10,000 nucleotides of DNA from Zymomonas sp. (GCF_020216885.1 NZ_JAIWON010000033.1:1-10000); one strand, 5' to 3'. Counted from the first letter of the stretch, positions 1 to 7,112 are shown. Program-made: numbers and translations. Notes: generated by a model from the sequence alone, not told the origin.

Positions 1-270
1 GGTGGCCCAAATGATAACATTTCTGATCCAAGAGCCGTCTTTCTGATGCGTTTTGTCCCAGATGAGACAGCGCCTAATAAAGAAAAGCCCGTCGTTTATC
101 AGTTAAATATGCTTGATCCTGCTAGTTATTTTATGGCACAAAGATTTACTTTACGGGATAAAGACGTCCTTTATATTTCCAGCGCGAAGTTAACACGCGC
201 TATAAAGGCTGCGAATATCGTTAACCAGATATTTGCACCACTCCTTATTGCAAGAGCGGCAGCATATTAA
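1..270 (+). CDS. Polysaccharide export outer-membrane protein, C-terminal end (partial)
   Basis: The reading frame is open from base 1 and stops with TAA at 268-270, so the window holds only the last 89 codons; the first in-frame ATG (46) is internal, not the start. The residues match the C-terminal part of Wza/KpsD/GumB-type polysaccharide export proteins: a GGPNDNISDPRAVFLMRF segment, then VVYQLNMLDPASYFMAQRF, then RDKDVLYISSAKLT. In the family this region follows the SLBB domains, and the protein forms the outer-membrane channel through which capsule or exopolysaccharide leaves the cell. The tail LLIARAAAY is short and has no added domain. The N-terminal lipoprotein signal and Poly_export domain would lie upstream of the window. 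The family call rests on pattern recognition of a short fragment. Confidence 0.72.
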   Translation, partial: GGPNDNISDPRAVFLMRFVPDETAPNKEKPVVYQLNMLDPASYFMAQRFTLRDKDVLYISSAKLTRAIKAANIVNQIFAPLLIARAAAY

Positions 271-286
271 TCTTTAGTCTGTTATC

Positions 287-324
287 GGAGCTGGGTTGTA
301 ATCTGACGATATCCATCCAGCTCC
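287..324 (+). terminator. Hairpin after the polysaccharide export gene, possible terminator
   Basis: GGAGCTGG (287-294) is perfectly complementary to CCAGCTCC (317-324). One G-T and one T-A pair extend the stem inward, leaving a loop of about 18 nt. It lies 16 nt after the stop codon. The T-rich stretch (from about 331) begins several bases after the stem, so it is a weak intrinsic terminator at best. It could instead be an mRNA 3'-end stabilising hairpin. Confidence 0.45.
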
Positions 325-394
325 AAGAATATTGTTCTATTTTTAGTCAATATTTTATCTTGCTTCCCTTGGAATAATCATAAAAACTGCTCTC

Positions 395-407
395 CTTTGT
401 AACAAAG
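395..407. repeat. 13-bp inverted repeat, possible operator
   Basis: CTTTGT-A-ACAAAG is a perfect inverted repeat with a single central base. It overlaps the -35-like hexamer of the candidate promoter for the DUF885 gene, which is the usual position of a repressor or activator site. No regulator can be named from it. Confidence 0.3.
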
Positions 408-426
408 TTTAGTCATGGTCTAAATT
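397..426 (+). promoter_or_regulatory. Candidate sigma-70 promoter for the DUF885 gene
   Basis: TTGTAA (397-402) and TAAATT (421-426) are separated by 18 nt and lie 34 nt before the ATG at 461. Both hexamers are partial matches to TTGACA and TATAAT. It is the best-placed candidate in this spacer, but the area is AT-rich, so chance matches are expected. Confidence 0.3.
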
Positions 427-444
427 GGGAACAGGCCTTTAATT

Positions 445-453
445 AAGGGGGGG
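445..453 (+). promoter_or_regulatory. Ribosome binding site with a run of seven G
   Basis: AAGGGGGGG lies 7 nt before the ATG at 461 and fixes that start. The seven-G homopolymer is longer than a normal Shine-Dalgarno core. Such a tract can slip during replication and would change the spacing to the start codon. Confidence 0.6.
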
Positions 454-460
454 CGTTATC

Positions 461-2335
461 ATGGGGAATCAACAAATAGGTAAACTCGATAGTCAGGAAA
501 GACGCGATATTTTAAAAAAAACGGCCACTGTGCTGACGGTTTCAGGGATTAGTAATATTATTCCAGAAATAGTGAATGCAGAGAATAATTCACCTTTATC
601 GGGTCTTTTAGCAGAGTTTGCCCATGAAATTTTAATTCTGTCGCCAGAAATGGCGACCAGTTTAGGACTTGATAAGGGGCAGTTAGCCGAACTTGAAGCC
701 AAACTATCGGATAATTCCCAAAAGGGTTTGGCCGAATGGTCTCGCCAAATTCGTTCTATGCGTCAAAAACTGGATAAGGTGAAAGCCAGTCTCAAGACTG
801 AAAAAGACCAAATACAATATGAAACAGTTTCTTATGCTGTTGATCGAGGTCTAGACGGTCTTGATTTTTCTTATGGTGGAGGTGCCGCTGCTGGTTTTTC
901 TGGTGGAACGGAGACCTATAGCCTTAGCCAACAAAATGGCGTTACTACCTCGATGGCTGATTTCTTGAATTCCCAGCATCGGATTGAGAATAAGGCGGAT
1001 GTTGAAGCCTATCTTTTACGATTGCAGGCTTTTTCTCGACAAATTAAAGAGGAAACTGAGGAACTCAAGAGAGAGGCCTCTATTGGCGTTATTCCACCTA
1101 ATTTTATTGCTCAAAAAGCCTTCGCACAAATGCAGGATTTTCGGGCTATCAAGGCCGAAGAGCAAAGTTTTGTTCAAAATTTAGATATTCGCGCAAAAAA
1201 AGCCGGTATACAAGGTAGTTTTTCGGATAAAGCTGCCAGAATTGTAAAAGATAGCCTTTATCCTGCTTTAGATACTGAACTGACAGAATTCTCAAAAATT
1301 CTGCCTAAGGCCGGAAATAATCCATCTGTTTCACGTTTGCCTGATGGGGAAGCTTATTATCATTGGGCGTTAAGATTAGGCACGACGTTGACGACATCTG
1401 CGTCGGATATTCATAAAATCGGTCTTGAACAGAATGAAATTCTGAAAGCCGAAATGGATAGCTTGCTTAAATCACAAGGATTTACCAAAGGAAGTGTCGG
1501 ACAAAGATTACAGGCGTTAAGCAAAGATCAGCGCTTTATCTATCCTGATAATGATGCGGGTCGAGCCGAAATTTTGGATTATCTCAATGGAAGACTGGCG
1601 GCTATTCGGCCGTTGCTTCCCCAGTTATCACATTTGGGAATGAAAGCCCCAATTCTGGTTAAAAGAGTTCCACCCGATGTCGAAAAGGGTGCCCCTTTAG
1701 GTTATATGAATTTTCCGGCCTTAGATGGCAGCCGACCAGCTATTTATTACATCAATCTGGCCTCAACGAACTTATGGCCGCGCTATTCTTTGACAACTCT
1801 TACTGCCCATGAAGGCATCCCCGGTCATAGCTGGCAAGGCGCCTATCTAGCAGAACATCATAGTGAAATGCCTCTTATCTCTTCCATGATGGGCTTTAAT
1901 GCCTTTGTTGAAGGCTGGGCGCTCTATGCTGAAAAGCTGGTGGATGAATTAGGGCTTTACGCAAATGATCCAGTCGGAAGGATCGGTTATCTCTTAGATC
2001 AGCAATTCAGAGCATGTCGTCTAGTGATTGATACCGGATTGCATTCTATGGGTTGGTCGCGTGATCAGGCTATCCGCTATTTGATTGATGAATGTGGTTA
2101 TGTGGTGGATGCCGCGACTAGCGAAGTTGATCGTTATTGTGCTAGCCCAGGACAGGCCTGTGGCTACAAAATGGGACAGCTCGAAATTTTGAGGTTGCGC
2201 CAAAAGGCAAAAGAACAATTGGGATCGGCTTTTGATTTGGCCTCTTTTGATGATGCCATTGTCAAAACAGGCGGTGTACCTTTGCCTGTTTTGGGGGATG
2301 TGATCAATCGTTATATTGCCCGCAGTAAAGGTTAA
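461..2335 (+). CDS. DUF885-family zinc metallopeptidase-like protein, Tat-exported
   Basis: A protein of 624 aa. The N-terminus carries ERRDILKK (residues about 13-20), close to the twin-arginine consensus. A modestly hydrophobic stretch and a possible signal peptidase site after VNA (near residue 40) follow, so export to the periplasm in folded form is likely. The bulk is a helical DUF885 protein (PF05960). HEGIPGH at residues 450-456 is the family's version of a zinc-binding motif, and EGWALYAEK at 484-492 provides the downstream glutamate typical of gluzincin peptidases. By family the role is hydrolysis of peptides or dipeptides, but the substrate is unknown. The ATG at 461 is supported by a strong purine-rich site 7 nt upstream. 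The length is normal for the family and there is no frameshift. It appears to be a single-gene unit with its own promoter region and a strong terminator. The family call is firm; enzyme activity is inferred. Confidence 0.88.
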   Translation: MGNQQIGKLDSQERRDILKKTATVLTVSGISNIIPEIVNAENNSPLSGLLAEFAHEILILSPEMATSLGLDKGQLAELEAKLSDNSQKGLAEWSRQIRSMRQKLDKVKASLKTEKDQIQYETVSYAVDRGLDGLDFSYGGGAAAGFSGGTETYSLSQQNGVTTSMADFLNSQHRIENKADVEAYLLRLQAFSRQIKEETEELKREASIGVIPPNFIAQKAFAQMQDFRAIKAEEQSFVQNLDIRAKKAGIQGSFSDKAARIVKDSLYPALDTELTEFSKILPKAGNNPSVSRLPDGEAYYHWALRLGTTLTTSASDIHKIGLEQNEILKAEMDSLLKSQGFTKGSVGQRLQALSKDQRFIYPDNDAGRAEILDYLNGRLAAIRPLLPQLSHLGMKAPILVKRVPPDVEKGAPLGYMNFPALDGSRPAIYYINLASTNLWPRYSLTTLTAHEGIPGHSWQGAYLAEHHSEMPLISSMMGFNAFVEGWALYAEKLVDELGLYANDPVGRIGYLLDQQFRACRLVIDTGLHSMGWSRDQAIRYLIDECGYVVDAATSEVDRYCASPGQACGYKMGQLEILRLRQKAKEQLGSAFDLASFDDAIVKTGGVPLPVLGDVINRYIARSKG

Positions 2336-2344
2336 TAGACATAG

Positions 2345-2375
2345 AAAAAGAGCCCCAAGAAAGGGGCTCTTTTTT
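2345..2375. terminator. Bidirectional rho-independent terminator between DUF885 gene and ilvE
   Basis: AAAAAGAGCCCC (2345-2356) pairs perfectly with GGGGCTCTTTTT (2363-2374) around the loop AAGAAA. The plus-strand RNA ends in six U. The A-run on the left side gives the same U-run on the minus strand, so it can stop transcription arriving from both convergent genes (stops at 2335 and 2384). Confidence 0.93.
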
Positions 2376-2383
2376 AAAGAAAA

Positions 2384-3484
2384 TCAAACGCGTTTGACCC
2401 AGCCGTAAGGATCTGCTGCGCGCCCATACTGCAAGTTAATCAGAGATTCTCTTAGTTCATTAGCGACTGGATTATTAGCGCCATTTTCACCGATCTCAAA
2501 ATCGCCATGTGTGTCGCACACTTTACCGATAGAAGTGATAACAGCGGCTGTCCCACAGGCGAAGGCTTCTAGCAATTTGCCAGACTTGGCATCTTCACGC
2601 CATTGATCAAGACTATAGGGCTGTTCCAGAACGGTATATCCCTTGTCTCGGGCTAATGCGATGATCGACTTTCTGGTAATTCCGTGGAGAATCGTGCCTT
2701 TCAGTGGGGGGGTAATCAATGTTTTGTCATTCATGACAAAAAAGACATTCATCCCGCCTAGTTCTTCGATCCAACGACGTTCGATAGCATCCAAGAAGAC
2801 AACCTGTGCGCAACCATGAGCATAACCTTCGGCTTGGGCTGTCAGACTGGCTGCATAATTACCGCCACATTTGGCCGTACCAGTGCCACCAGGAACCGCC
2901 CGAACATGATTTTCGGAGACCCAAATCGGCACACCTTTGGTTGCATCCTTGAAATAGGAGCCAACCGTACAAGCAATAATCGCGAAAATATATTCTTTGG
3001 CAGGTTTCACGCCAAGGAAAGGCTGGCTGGCAATTTGGAAAGGACGGATATAAAGGCTGCCTACTTCACCATCGGGCACCCAGTCACGATCAATATCGAC
3101 AAGCTTATGCACGGCATCCAGAAAGATTTCTTCTGGAATGGGTTCCATTGCCATAACTTCTGCTGAATGGCGGAACCGGCGGGCATTTTCCTCGGGGCGG
3201 AACAGCAAAATTTCATTTTCGGGACTGCGATAGGCCTTCATCCCTTCGAAAATTTCTTGCGCATAATGCAGCACTGAAGCGGCTGGATCGAGTGGTAACG
3301 GCTGGCGAGCCATAACCCGTCCATTATGCCATCCTTTTTCTTCGGAATAATGAATCACAACCATATGATCAGAAAAGGTTGTGCCGAAGCCGGGATTGGC
3401 CATCATTGCCTTGCGTTTATCAGCAGGCGTAGGATGGTCAGTGGGTTCTATCGTAAGAATAGAGGTTTCTTTCGTTTGAGACAT
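2384..3484 (-). CDS. ilvE: Branched-chain amino acid aminotransferase
   Basis: A PLP-dependent fold-type IV transaminase that interconverts valine, leucine and isoleucine with their 2-oxo acids in the cytoplasm. From the ATG at 3484 the protein has 366 aa. This is the length of the eukaryote-like type II BCAT group, not the roughly 310 aa of E. coli IlvE. Recognisable segments are EIFEGMKAYR (about residues 77-86), the PLP-lysine segment GTAKCGGNYAAS with Lys at about 205, EELGGMNVFFV with the Glu that contacts the pyridine nitrogen (about 241), the LHGITRKS segment that follows TPPLKGTI, and FACGTAAVITSIG. An in-frame TTG at 3511 would add nine residues, but it lies inside a hairpin (3504-3528) and has no ribosome site, so the ATG is preferred. 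The gene lies 49 nt after folD on the same strand and was probably co-transcribed with it at least in part; it ends at the shared terminator. The last codons and stop form a 14-bp palindrome (2384-2397), probably by chance. Confidence 0.95.
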   Translation of the reverse strand: MSQTKETSILTIEPTDHPTPADKRKAMMANPGFGTTFSDHMVVIHYSEEKGWHNGRVMARQPLPLDPAASVLHYAQEIFEGMKAYRSPENEILLFRPEENARRFRHSAEVMAMEPIPEEIFLDAVHKLVDIDRDWVPDGEVGSLYIRPFQIASQPFLGVKPAKEYIFAIIACTVGSYFKDATKGVPIWVSENHVRAVPGGTGTAKCGGNYAASLTAQAEGYAHGCAQVVFLDAIERRWIEELGGMNVFFVMNDKTLITPPLKGTILHGITRKSIIALARDKGYTVLEQPYSLDQWREDAKSGKLLEAFACGTAAVITSIGKVCDTHGDFEIGENGANNPVANELRESLINLQYGRAADPYGWVKRV

Positions 3485-3503
3485 ATACTTAACCAATCTT
3501 GGT

Positions 3504-3528
3504 AAAGACAATGAAATGCTTTGTCTTT
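3504..3528 (-). repeat. Hairpin in the folD-ilvE spacer
   Basis: AAAGACAA (3504-3511) and TTGTCTTT (3521-3528) are perfect inverted repeats with a 9-nt loop. The structure sits between the folD stop (3534) and the ilvE ATG (3484), and the minus-strand RNA forms the same hairpin. It lacks a GC-rich stem and a clear U-run, so partial attenuation or an mRNA processing site is as likely as termination. Confidence 0.55.
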
Positions 3529-3533
3529 GTCCT

Positions 3534-4427
3534 TTAAGAAGCAGAAGTCAAATTCCGTGCAGCCTGCACGGTATTATTAAGAAGGCAGGCAATAGTCATG
3601 GGACCGACACCCCCTGGAACTGGAGTGATAGCCGAAGCAACCTTGGCCGCTTCGACAAAATCGACATCCCCGACAATGCGCGTTTTTCCTGCGGCCTTAG
3701 CAGTCTCATCCTCGACCGGAACCCGATTGATACCAACATCAATCACAACGGCACCCGGCTTGAGCCATGAGGCTTTGACAAAATGAGGAATCCCAACAGC
3801 GGCGACAACGATATCAGCCTGTTGGCATAATTCTTCCAGATTTTTGGTATGGCGATGCGCAATGGTTACCGTGCAATCGGCAGCCAAAAGAAGCTGCGCC
3901 ATCGGACGGCCAACAATCGTTGATCGACCAATCACTAAAGCATTTTTGCCTTTTAGGCTTCCCAAGGTATGCTCGAGCAACATCATACAACCGGCAGGCG
4001 TGCAAGGCACTAAACTGGGCGTGCCTATTGCCAAGCGTCCTGCATTAACGACATGGAAGCCATCGACATCTTTGTCTGGATCAATAGCTTCAAGAATAGT
4101 CGGGGTATCAATATGTTTGGGTAAAGGTAGTTGAACCAAAATGCCATGGACAGCGGGGTCGTGATTGAGGGTTCCGATCAAATCGAGCAATTCTTGCTGA
4201 CTGGCATTTGCATCAAGGCGATAGCTGAGGGAATTCATTCCGACAGCCGTGGTCATTTCTTCTTTTTTCCGTACATAGATACGGCTAGCTGGATCTTCGC
4301 CGACTAGGACAACCGCCAAGCCGGGAACGATGCTACGTTCTTTTTTGAATGCTTTGACATCTTCGGCAATTTTATTGCGTAAATTTGACGAAAATTCTTT
4401 ACCATCAATAATTATTGCCTCAGTCAT
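3534..4427 (-). CDS. folD: Bifunctional methylenetetrahydrofolate dehydrogenase / methenyltetrahydrofolate cyclohydrolase
   Basis: Catalyses NADP-dependent oxidation of 5,10-methylene-THF to 5,10-methenyl-THF and its hydrolysis to 10-formyl-THF, supplying one-carbon units for purines and fMet-tRNA. From the ATG at 4427 the protein has 297 aa, a normal length. Visible family motifs (numbering from this ATG) are YVRKKEE with the catalytic Tyr and Lys near 51 and 55, [10 protein letters not shown] (about 98-107), [15 protein letters not shown] with the folate-contacting Asp near 122, PCTPAGCM, the Rossmann segment [14 protein letters not shown] (about 167-180), and [11 protein letters not shown] near the C-terminus. 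AAGGA lies 6 nt upstream of the ATG; an in-frame TTG at 4433 is too close to that site, so the ATG is chosen. The gene diverges from copA and precedes ilvE on the same strand. Confidence 0.96.
   Translation of the reverse strand: MTEAIIIDGKEFSSNLRNKIAEDVKAFKKERSIVPGLAVVLVGEDPASRIYVRKKEEMTTAVGMNSLSYRLDANASQQELLDLIGTLNHDPAVHGILVQLPLPKHIDTPTILEAIDPDKDVDGFHVVNAGRLAIGTPSLVPCTPAGCMMLLEHTLGSLKGKNALVIGRSTIVGRPMAQLLLAADCTVTIAHRHTKNLEELCQQADIVVAAVGIPHFVKASWLKPGAVVIDVGINRVPVEDETAKAAGKTRIVGDVDFVEAAKVASAITPVPGGVGPMTIACLLNNTVQAARNLTSAS
3555..3571 (-). repeat. 17-bp GC-rich inverted repeat inside the 3' end of folD
   Basis: CCGTGCAG-C-CTGCACGG is perfectly self-complementary around one base and encodes part of the TVQAARN segment of FolD. 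In the minus-strand mRNA it can form a 7-bp GC-rich stem with a 3-nt loop, ending about 18 nt before the folD stop codon. It may act as a 3'-end stability or attenuation hairpin together with the spacer hairpin downstream, or it may be a codon coincidence. Confidence 0.5.
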
Positions 4428-4462
4428 GAACAATCCTTACAACAAAAATATTAAAAGAATCA

Positions 4463-4483
4463 GCTTGGCCTTATGGGCTAAGC
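4463..4483. repeat. Hairpin in the folD leader region
   Basis: GCTTGGCC (4463-4470) can pair with GGCTAAGC (4476-4483), with one G-U pair when read on the plus strand and one A-C mismatch on the minus strand; the loop is TTATG. In the folD direction it would fall in the 5' leader and is followed by a T-rich stretch, but the stem is imperfect on that strand. Confidence 0.3.
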
Positions 4484-4487
4484 CACG

Positions 4488-4499
4488 CCCTATATAGGG
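4488..4499. promoter_or_regulatory. 12-bp palindrome in the folD upstream region, possible -10 or operator
   Basis: CCCTATATAGGG is a perfect palindrome 61 nt upstream of the folD ATG. The central TATATA could serve as a -10 element for folD on the minus strand, but no convincing -35 lies 16-18 nt upstream (the best is TTCCAA). It may instead be a protein-binding site. Only the palindrome itself is certain. Confidence 0.35.
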
Positions 4500-4559
4500 G
4501 GATCGCTTTATTTTGGAAGAAAACAAGTCTTAAAAATACCATTGATAAAGAAAATAAAT

Positions 4560-4565
4560 TATAAT
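4560..4565 (+). promoter_or_regulatory. Candidate -10 element for copA
   Basis: A perfect TATAAT lies 88 nt before the copA ATG. A TTGATA at 4542-4547 is only 12 nt upstream, too close for a standard sigma-70 promoter, and nothing near consensus lies at 16-18 nt. A promoter with a poor -35 usually depends on an activator or stretched spacing, as with MerR-family copper regulators. No CueR-type inverted repeat is recognisable here. Confidence 0.35.
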
Positions 4566-4568
4566 TCA

Positions 4569-4638
4569 TCCGACTGAACGGCACCATTTTTAACCTGATG
4601 AGTTAGCTCTGATATATCTTGCGGTTCAATCGGTCGGA
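4569..4638 (+). promoter_or_regulatory. Long-range inverted repeat in the copA leader
   Basis: TCCGAC-TGAAC (4569-4579) is complementary to GTTCA (4624-4628) plus GTCGGA (4633-4638), with a 4-nt bulge on the right side. If copA is transcribed from the TATAAT at 4560, this would form a stem that starts near the 5' end of the message and pairs part of GGAAAG (4636-4641), the only purine-rich stretch upstream of the ATG. That would be a way to limit translation. The inner 44 nt show no strong pairing. Confidence 0.3.
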
Positions 4639-4653
4639 AAGAATCCCAATCAT

Positions 4654-6876
4654 ATGGCATCAAAAAAGACGGTTTCTTTATTTATTAAAGGTATGGAATG
4701 TGCGGCTTGTTCAAGCCGTATTGAGAAACGGCTAAACCGTCTTCCTGATGTCGAAGCCTCGGTTAATTTTGCGACCGAAAAAGCGCAGGTTGTTTTTGAT
4801 CCAAGCGTAACGCAGATAAGTGACATTATAAAAATAATTGAGAAAATCGGTTATGGTGCAATCGAAGCTGAAAAAGTTGATAGTGAAAAGCAGCGTTTAC
4901 TAGACCAGAAACTGAGAAAACAAACCCTCTATTGTTTTCTACTTGCCTTTTTTTGCAGTCTGCCTTTTCTGCTTCAGATGGTGATGATGTTTTTTCCTAA
5001 CCATTCTATGGGAAAAACGGATTCTGAAATGCCGCGCCTTGTCCAATGGGGCTTGGCGACTATTGTTGAATTTATAGCAGGCGCCTCTTTCTTTAAAACG
5101 GCATGGAAATCGCTTCGTTCTGGATCGGCCAACATGGATGTTTTGGTCGTTTTAGGAACAGGGATGGCCTATCTTTATAGCAGCATCGTTACTTTCGGTG
5201 GCTTCAGGCATCTACATATTTATTTTGAAGCCAGCGCCATGATTATTACGCTCGTTTTATTAGGGCGCTTGCTGGAAGATATAGCCAAAAATCGAGCAGG
5301 CTCCGCGATGCAATCTTTATTGTCATTGCAACCACCGATTGGCCATATAGAAGAAGATGGACATATTTCAGATGTCGTTGTCAGCCAAATAAAAACAGGC
5401 AATATCCTTGTTATTCGTTCAGGTGAGCGAGTGCCTGTCGATGGGCAGATTATAGCCGGTGAATCCTCTTTCGATGAAGCCATGTTAACAGGCGAAGCAA
5501 TGCCCGTTGTTAAGCAAGCCGGTGACACTGTTTTTGCTGCCAGCATCAATAAGGGAGGCGCTGTCAGAATAAAGGCCATCGCCGTTGGAGCACATACAGC
5601 CTTGGCAGGTATTATCCGAATGGTTGAAGAGGCTCAGGGATCAAAAGCGCCGATTCAAAAACTGGCTGACAAAATAGCTGGCCTTTTTGTTCCGGTTGTT
5701 ATTGTCATTGCTTTTCTGACTTTTGTTGCCAGCTGGCTTTTGACAGGATCTTTTTCTTCTGCCTTGGTTTCAGCTGTTTCAACCTTGGTTATTGCTTGTC
5801 CTTGTTCTTTGGGATTGGCTGTTCCTACGGCAATTATGGTTGGTACGGGGGCAGGGGCTAAAAAAGGCATCCTTATTCGCAATGTCGATGCTTTAGAACG
5901 TGCTAAAAATATCAATTATGTGGTTGTTGATAAGACAGGAACCATTACGGAAGGTAAACCCGAGGTTGCAACAGTGGCCTGTAGCGCGGGTATAAAAGAA
6001 GAGGATCTCTTAACGGTTGCGACCTCTCTTGCTAGTCAATCTTCTCATCCTTTGTCACAAGCGATTGCTTCTTTTGGCCGAGACAAAGACATTACCATTT
6101 TTTTGCCTGACAATATACTGGAAAAGGCTGGTCTTGGTGTTACTGGAACGGATAAGAACCATCATAAAATCAGAATGGGCTCTTTACGTTTTCTGGAAGA
6201 ATCCGGTATAAAAATTCAAGATTCCGCTTTATCTCGTCTTCATCAAGACGAGCATAAGAAAGAGAGTAGCTTTGTTTATATTGCCCGTGACAACCAATAT
6301 TTAGGCTCTATCGCTTTGGCGGATCCTGTCAGACCCACTTCAAAAAAGGCTGTTGAAAGACTATATGGTTTGGGTATCGAAGTGGCGATGTTGACGGGTG
6401 ATAACGACATCACTGCCCGAAAAATTGCCGAAAATGTCGGTATTCGTTATTACAAAGCTGGTCTGTTACCGGAAGATAAAGCAAACGAAATTCAGAGCTT
6501 GAAGAAACAAGGACGCTATGTTGGCATGGTCGGTGATGGTATCAATGATGCACCGGCTTTAGCCGTAGCTGATGTCAGTTTTGCTATTGGAGCCGGTTCC
6601 GATATTGCAATTGAATCGGCAGATATCATTTTAATGAAATCCAACCTTGAAGAAGTCGCCCTTGCGATATCTCTTTCAAGAGCAACCATGCGAAAAATGA
6701 AACAGAATTTATTTTTTGCTTTTATCTATAACGTGTTGGGCATCCCGTTAGCGGCTTTCGGTTTTCTTAACCCTGTTATTGCTGGAGCCGCGATGGCAAT
6801 GAGTTCTGTTTCTGTTGTGAGCAACTCGCTTTTATTAAGCCGATGGTCGGCTTTTTCATCAGGAGATATTAAATGA
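4654..6876 (+). CDS. copA: Copper(I)-exporting P-type ATPase (P1B-1)
   Basis: A 740-aa inner-membrane pump that exports Cu(I) from the cytoplasm using ATP. One N-terminal heavy-metal-associated domain (residues about 5-70) carries GMECAAC with Cys16 and Cys19. Hydrophobic segments lie at about 92-112, 130-150, 162-182 and 187-207, then 343-364 and 370-395, and a last pair at 686-705 and 708-728, giving the usual eight. Key residues are the actuator TGE (279-281), the transmembrane CPC (382-384), the phosphorylated Asp426 in DKTGT, the HP motif (465-466) and GDGIND (627-632). Tyr692-Asn693 in the seventh segment and Met716-Ser717-Ser718 in the eighth are the Cu(I)-specific signature. The pump is complete with no missing catalytic residue. 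The upstream ribosome site is weak (GGAAAG about 12 nt before the ATG). The stop overlaps the start of copZ in ATGA, so the two are translationally coupled. It is divergent from folD. Confidence 0.95.
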   Translation: MASKKTVSLFIKGMECAACSSRIEKRLNRLPDVEASVNFATEKAQVVFDPSVTQISDIIKIIEKIGYGAIEAEKVDSEKQRLLDQKLRKQTLYCFLLAFFCSLPFLLQMVMMFFPNHSMGKTDSEMPRLVQWGLATIVEFIAGASFFKTAWKSLRSGSANMDVLVVLGTGMAYLYSSIVTFGGFRHLHIYFEASAMIITLVLLGRLLEDIAKNRAGSAMQSLLSLQPPIGHIEEDGHISDVVVSQIKTGNILVIRSGERVPVDGQIIAGESSFDEAMLTGEAMPVVKQAGDTVFAASINKGGAVRIKAIAVGAHTALAGIIRMVEEAQGSKAPIQKLADKIAGLFVPVVIVIAFLTFVASWLLTGSFSSALVSAVSTLVIACPCSLGLAVPTAIMVGTGAGAKKGILIRNVDALERAKNINYVVVDKTGTITEGKPEVATVACSAGIKEEDLLTVATSLASQSSHPLSQAIASFGRDKDITIFLPDNILEKAGLGVTGTDKNHHKIRMGSLRFLEESGIKIQDSALSRLHQDEHKKESSFVYIARDNQYLGSIALADPVRPTSKKAVERLYGLGIEVAMLTGDNDITARKIAENVGIRYYKAGLLPEDKANEIQSLKKQGRYVGMVGDGINDAPALAVADVSFAIGAGSDIAIESADIILMKSNLEEVALAISLSRATMRKMKQNLFFAFIYNVLGIPLAAFGFLNPVIAGAAMAMSSVSVVSNSLLLSRWSAFSSGDIK
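6861..6872 (+). promoter_or_regulatory. Ribosome binding site of copZ inside copA
   Basis: AGGAG (6861-6865) lies 7 nt before the copZ ATG at 6873 and within the last codons of copA. Together with the ATGA overlap this fixes the copZ start and predicts coupled translation of pump and chaperone. Confidence 0.75.
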
Positions 6877-7082
6877 CCCGTGTGATTTTTCAAGTCGAAG
6901 GGATGCATTGCGAGAAATGTGTTAAAACGATTGAAGGTCATTTAGGCCAGTTGCAGGGTGTTTCCGCTGTTATAGCATCGTTAAAGAATAAAACCGTCAC
7001 CGTAGATTATAATCATGACGAGGTGTCAGAAGACGTCTTGAGAAAAGAAATAGATGATTTAGGCTATGATATAGCCGCCTGA
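6873..7082 (+). CDS. copZ: Copper chaperone, HMA-domain protein
   Basis: A 69-aa protein that is a single heavy-metal-associated domain (beta-alpha-beta-beta-alpha-beta pattern). The metal site GMHCEKC has Cys13 and Cys16, and a GY pair near the C-terminus sits where the family has its conserved Gly-Tyr or Gly-Phe. It has no signal peptide, so it is cytoplasmic. Known relatives bind Cu(I) and hand it to CopA or to a copper sensor. The 4-nt overlap with copA and its own strong ribosome site indicate one operon, so CopA is its likely partner. Metal specificity is inferred from the neighbour; the fold alone does not distinguish copper from other soft metals. Confidence 0.9.
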   Translation: MTRVIFQVEGMHCEKCVKTIEGHLGQLQGVSAVIASLKNKTVTVDYNHDEVSEDVLRKEIDDLGYDIAA

Positions 7083-7097
7083 TCTAAAAATAACAGC

Positions 7098-7112
7098 GGT
7101 TATTTGATAACC
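7098..7112 (+). repeat. Short hairpin after copZ
   Basis: GGTTAT-TTG-ATAACC is a perfect 6-bp stem with a 3-nt loop, 15 nt after the copZ stop. It lacks a following T-run. It stands next to the larger hairpin at 7123-7160, and together they may protect or end the copA-copZ message. Confidence 0.45.

Noticed and set aside
2384..2397. 14-bp palindrome TCAAACGCGTTTGA
   Set aside because: It consists of the ilvE stop and last Arg-Val codons plus neighbours; it lies at the 3' end of the gene next to a strong terminator and has no plausible operator role.
3485..3511. Upstream TTG start for ilvE adding nine residues
   Set aside because: The TTG lies inside a hairpin, has no ribosome site, and the extra residues are not part of the aminotransferase family pattern.
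4434..4653. CueR- or CopY-type copper operator in the copA upstream region
   Set aside because: I searched by eye for paired ACCTTCC/GGAAGGT-like arms and for TACA-N2-TGTA and found neither.
5220..5579. Minus-strand 119-codon frame inside copA
   Set aside because: It is antisense to the conserved actuator region of the copper pump; the open frame is a by-product of codon use in copA.
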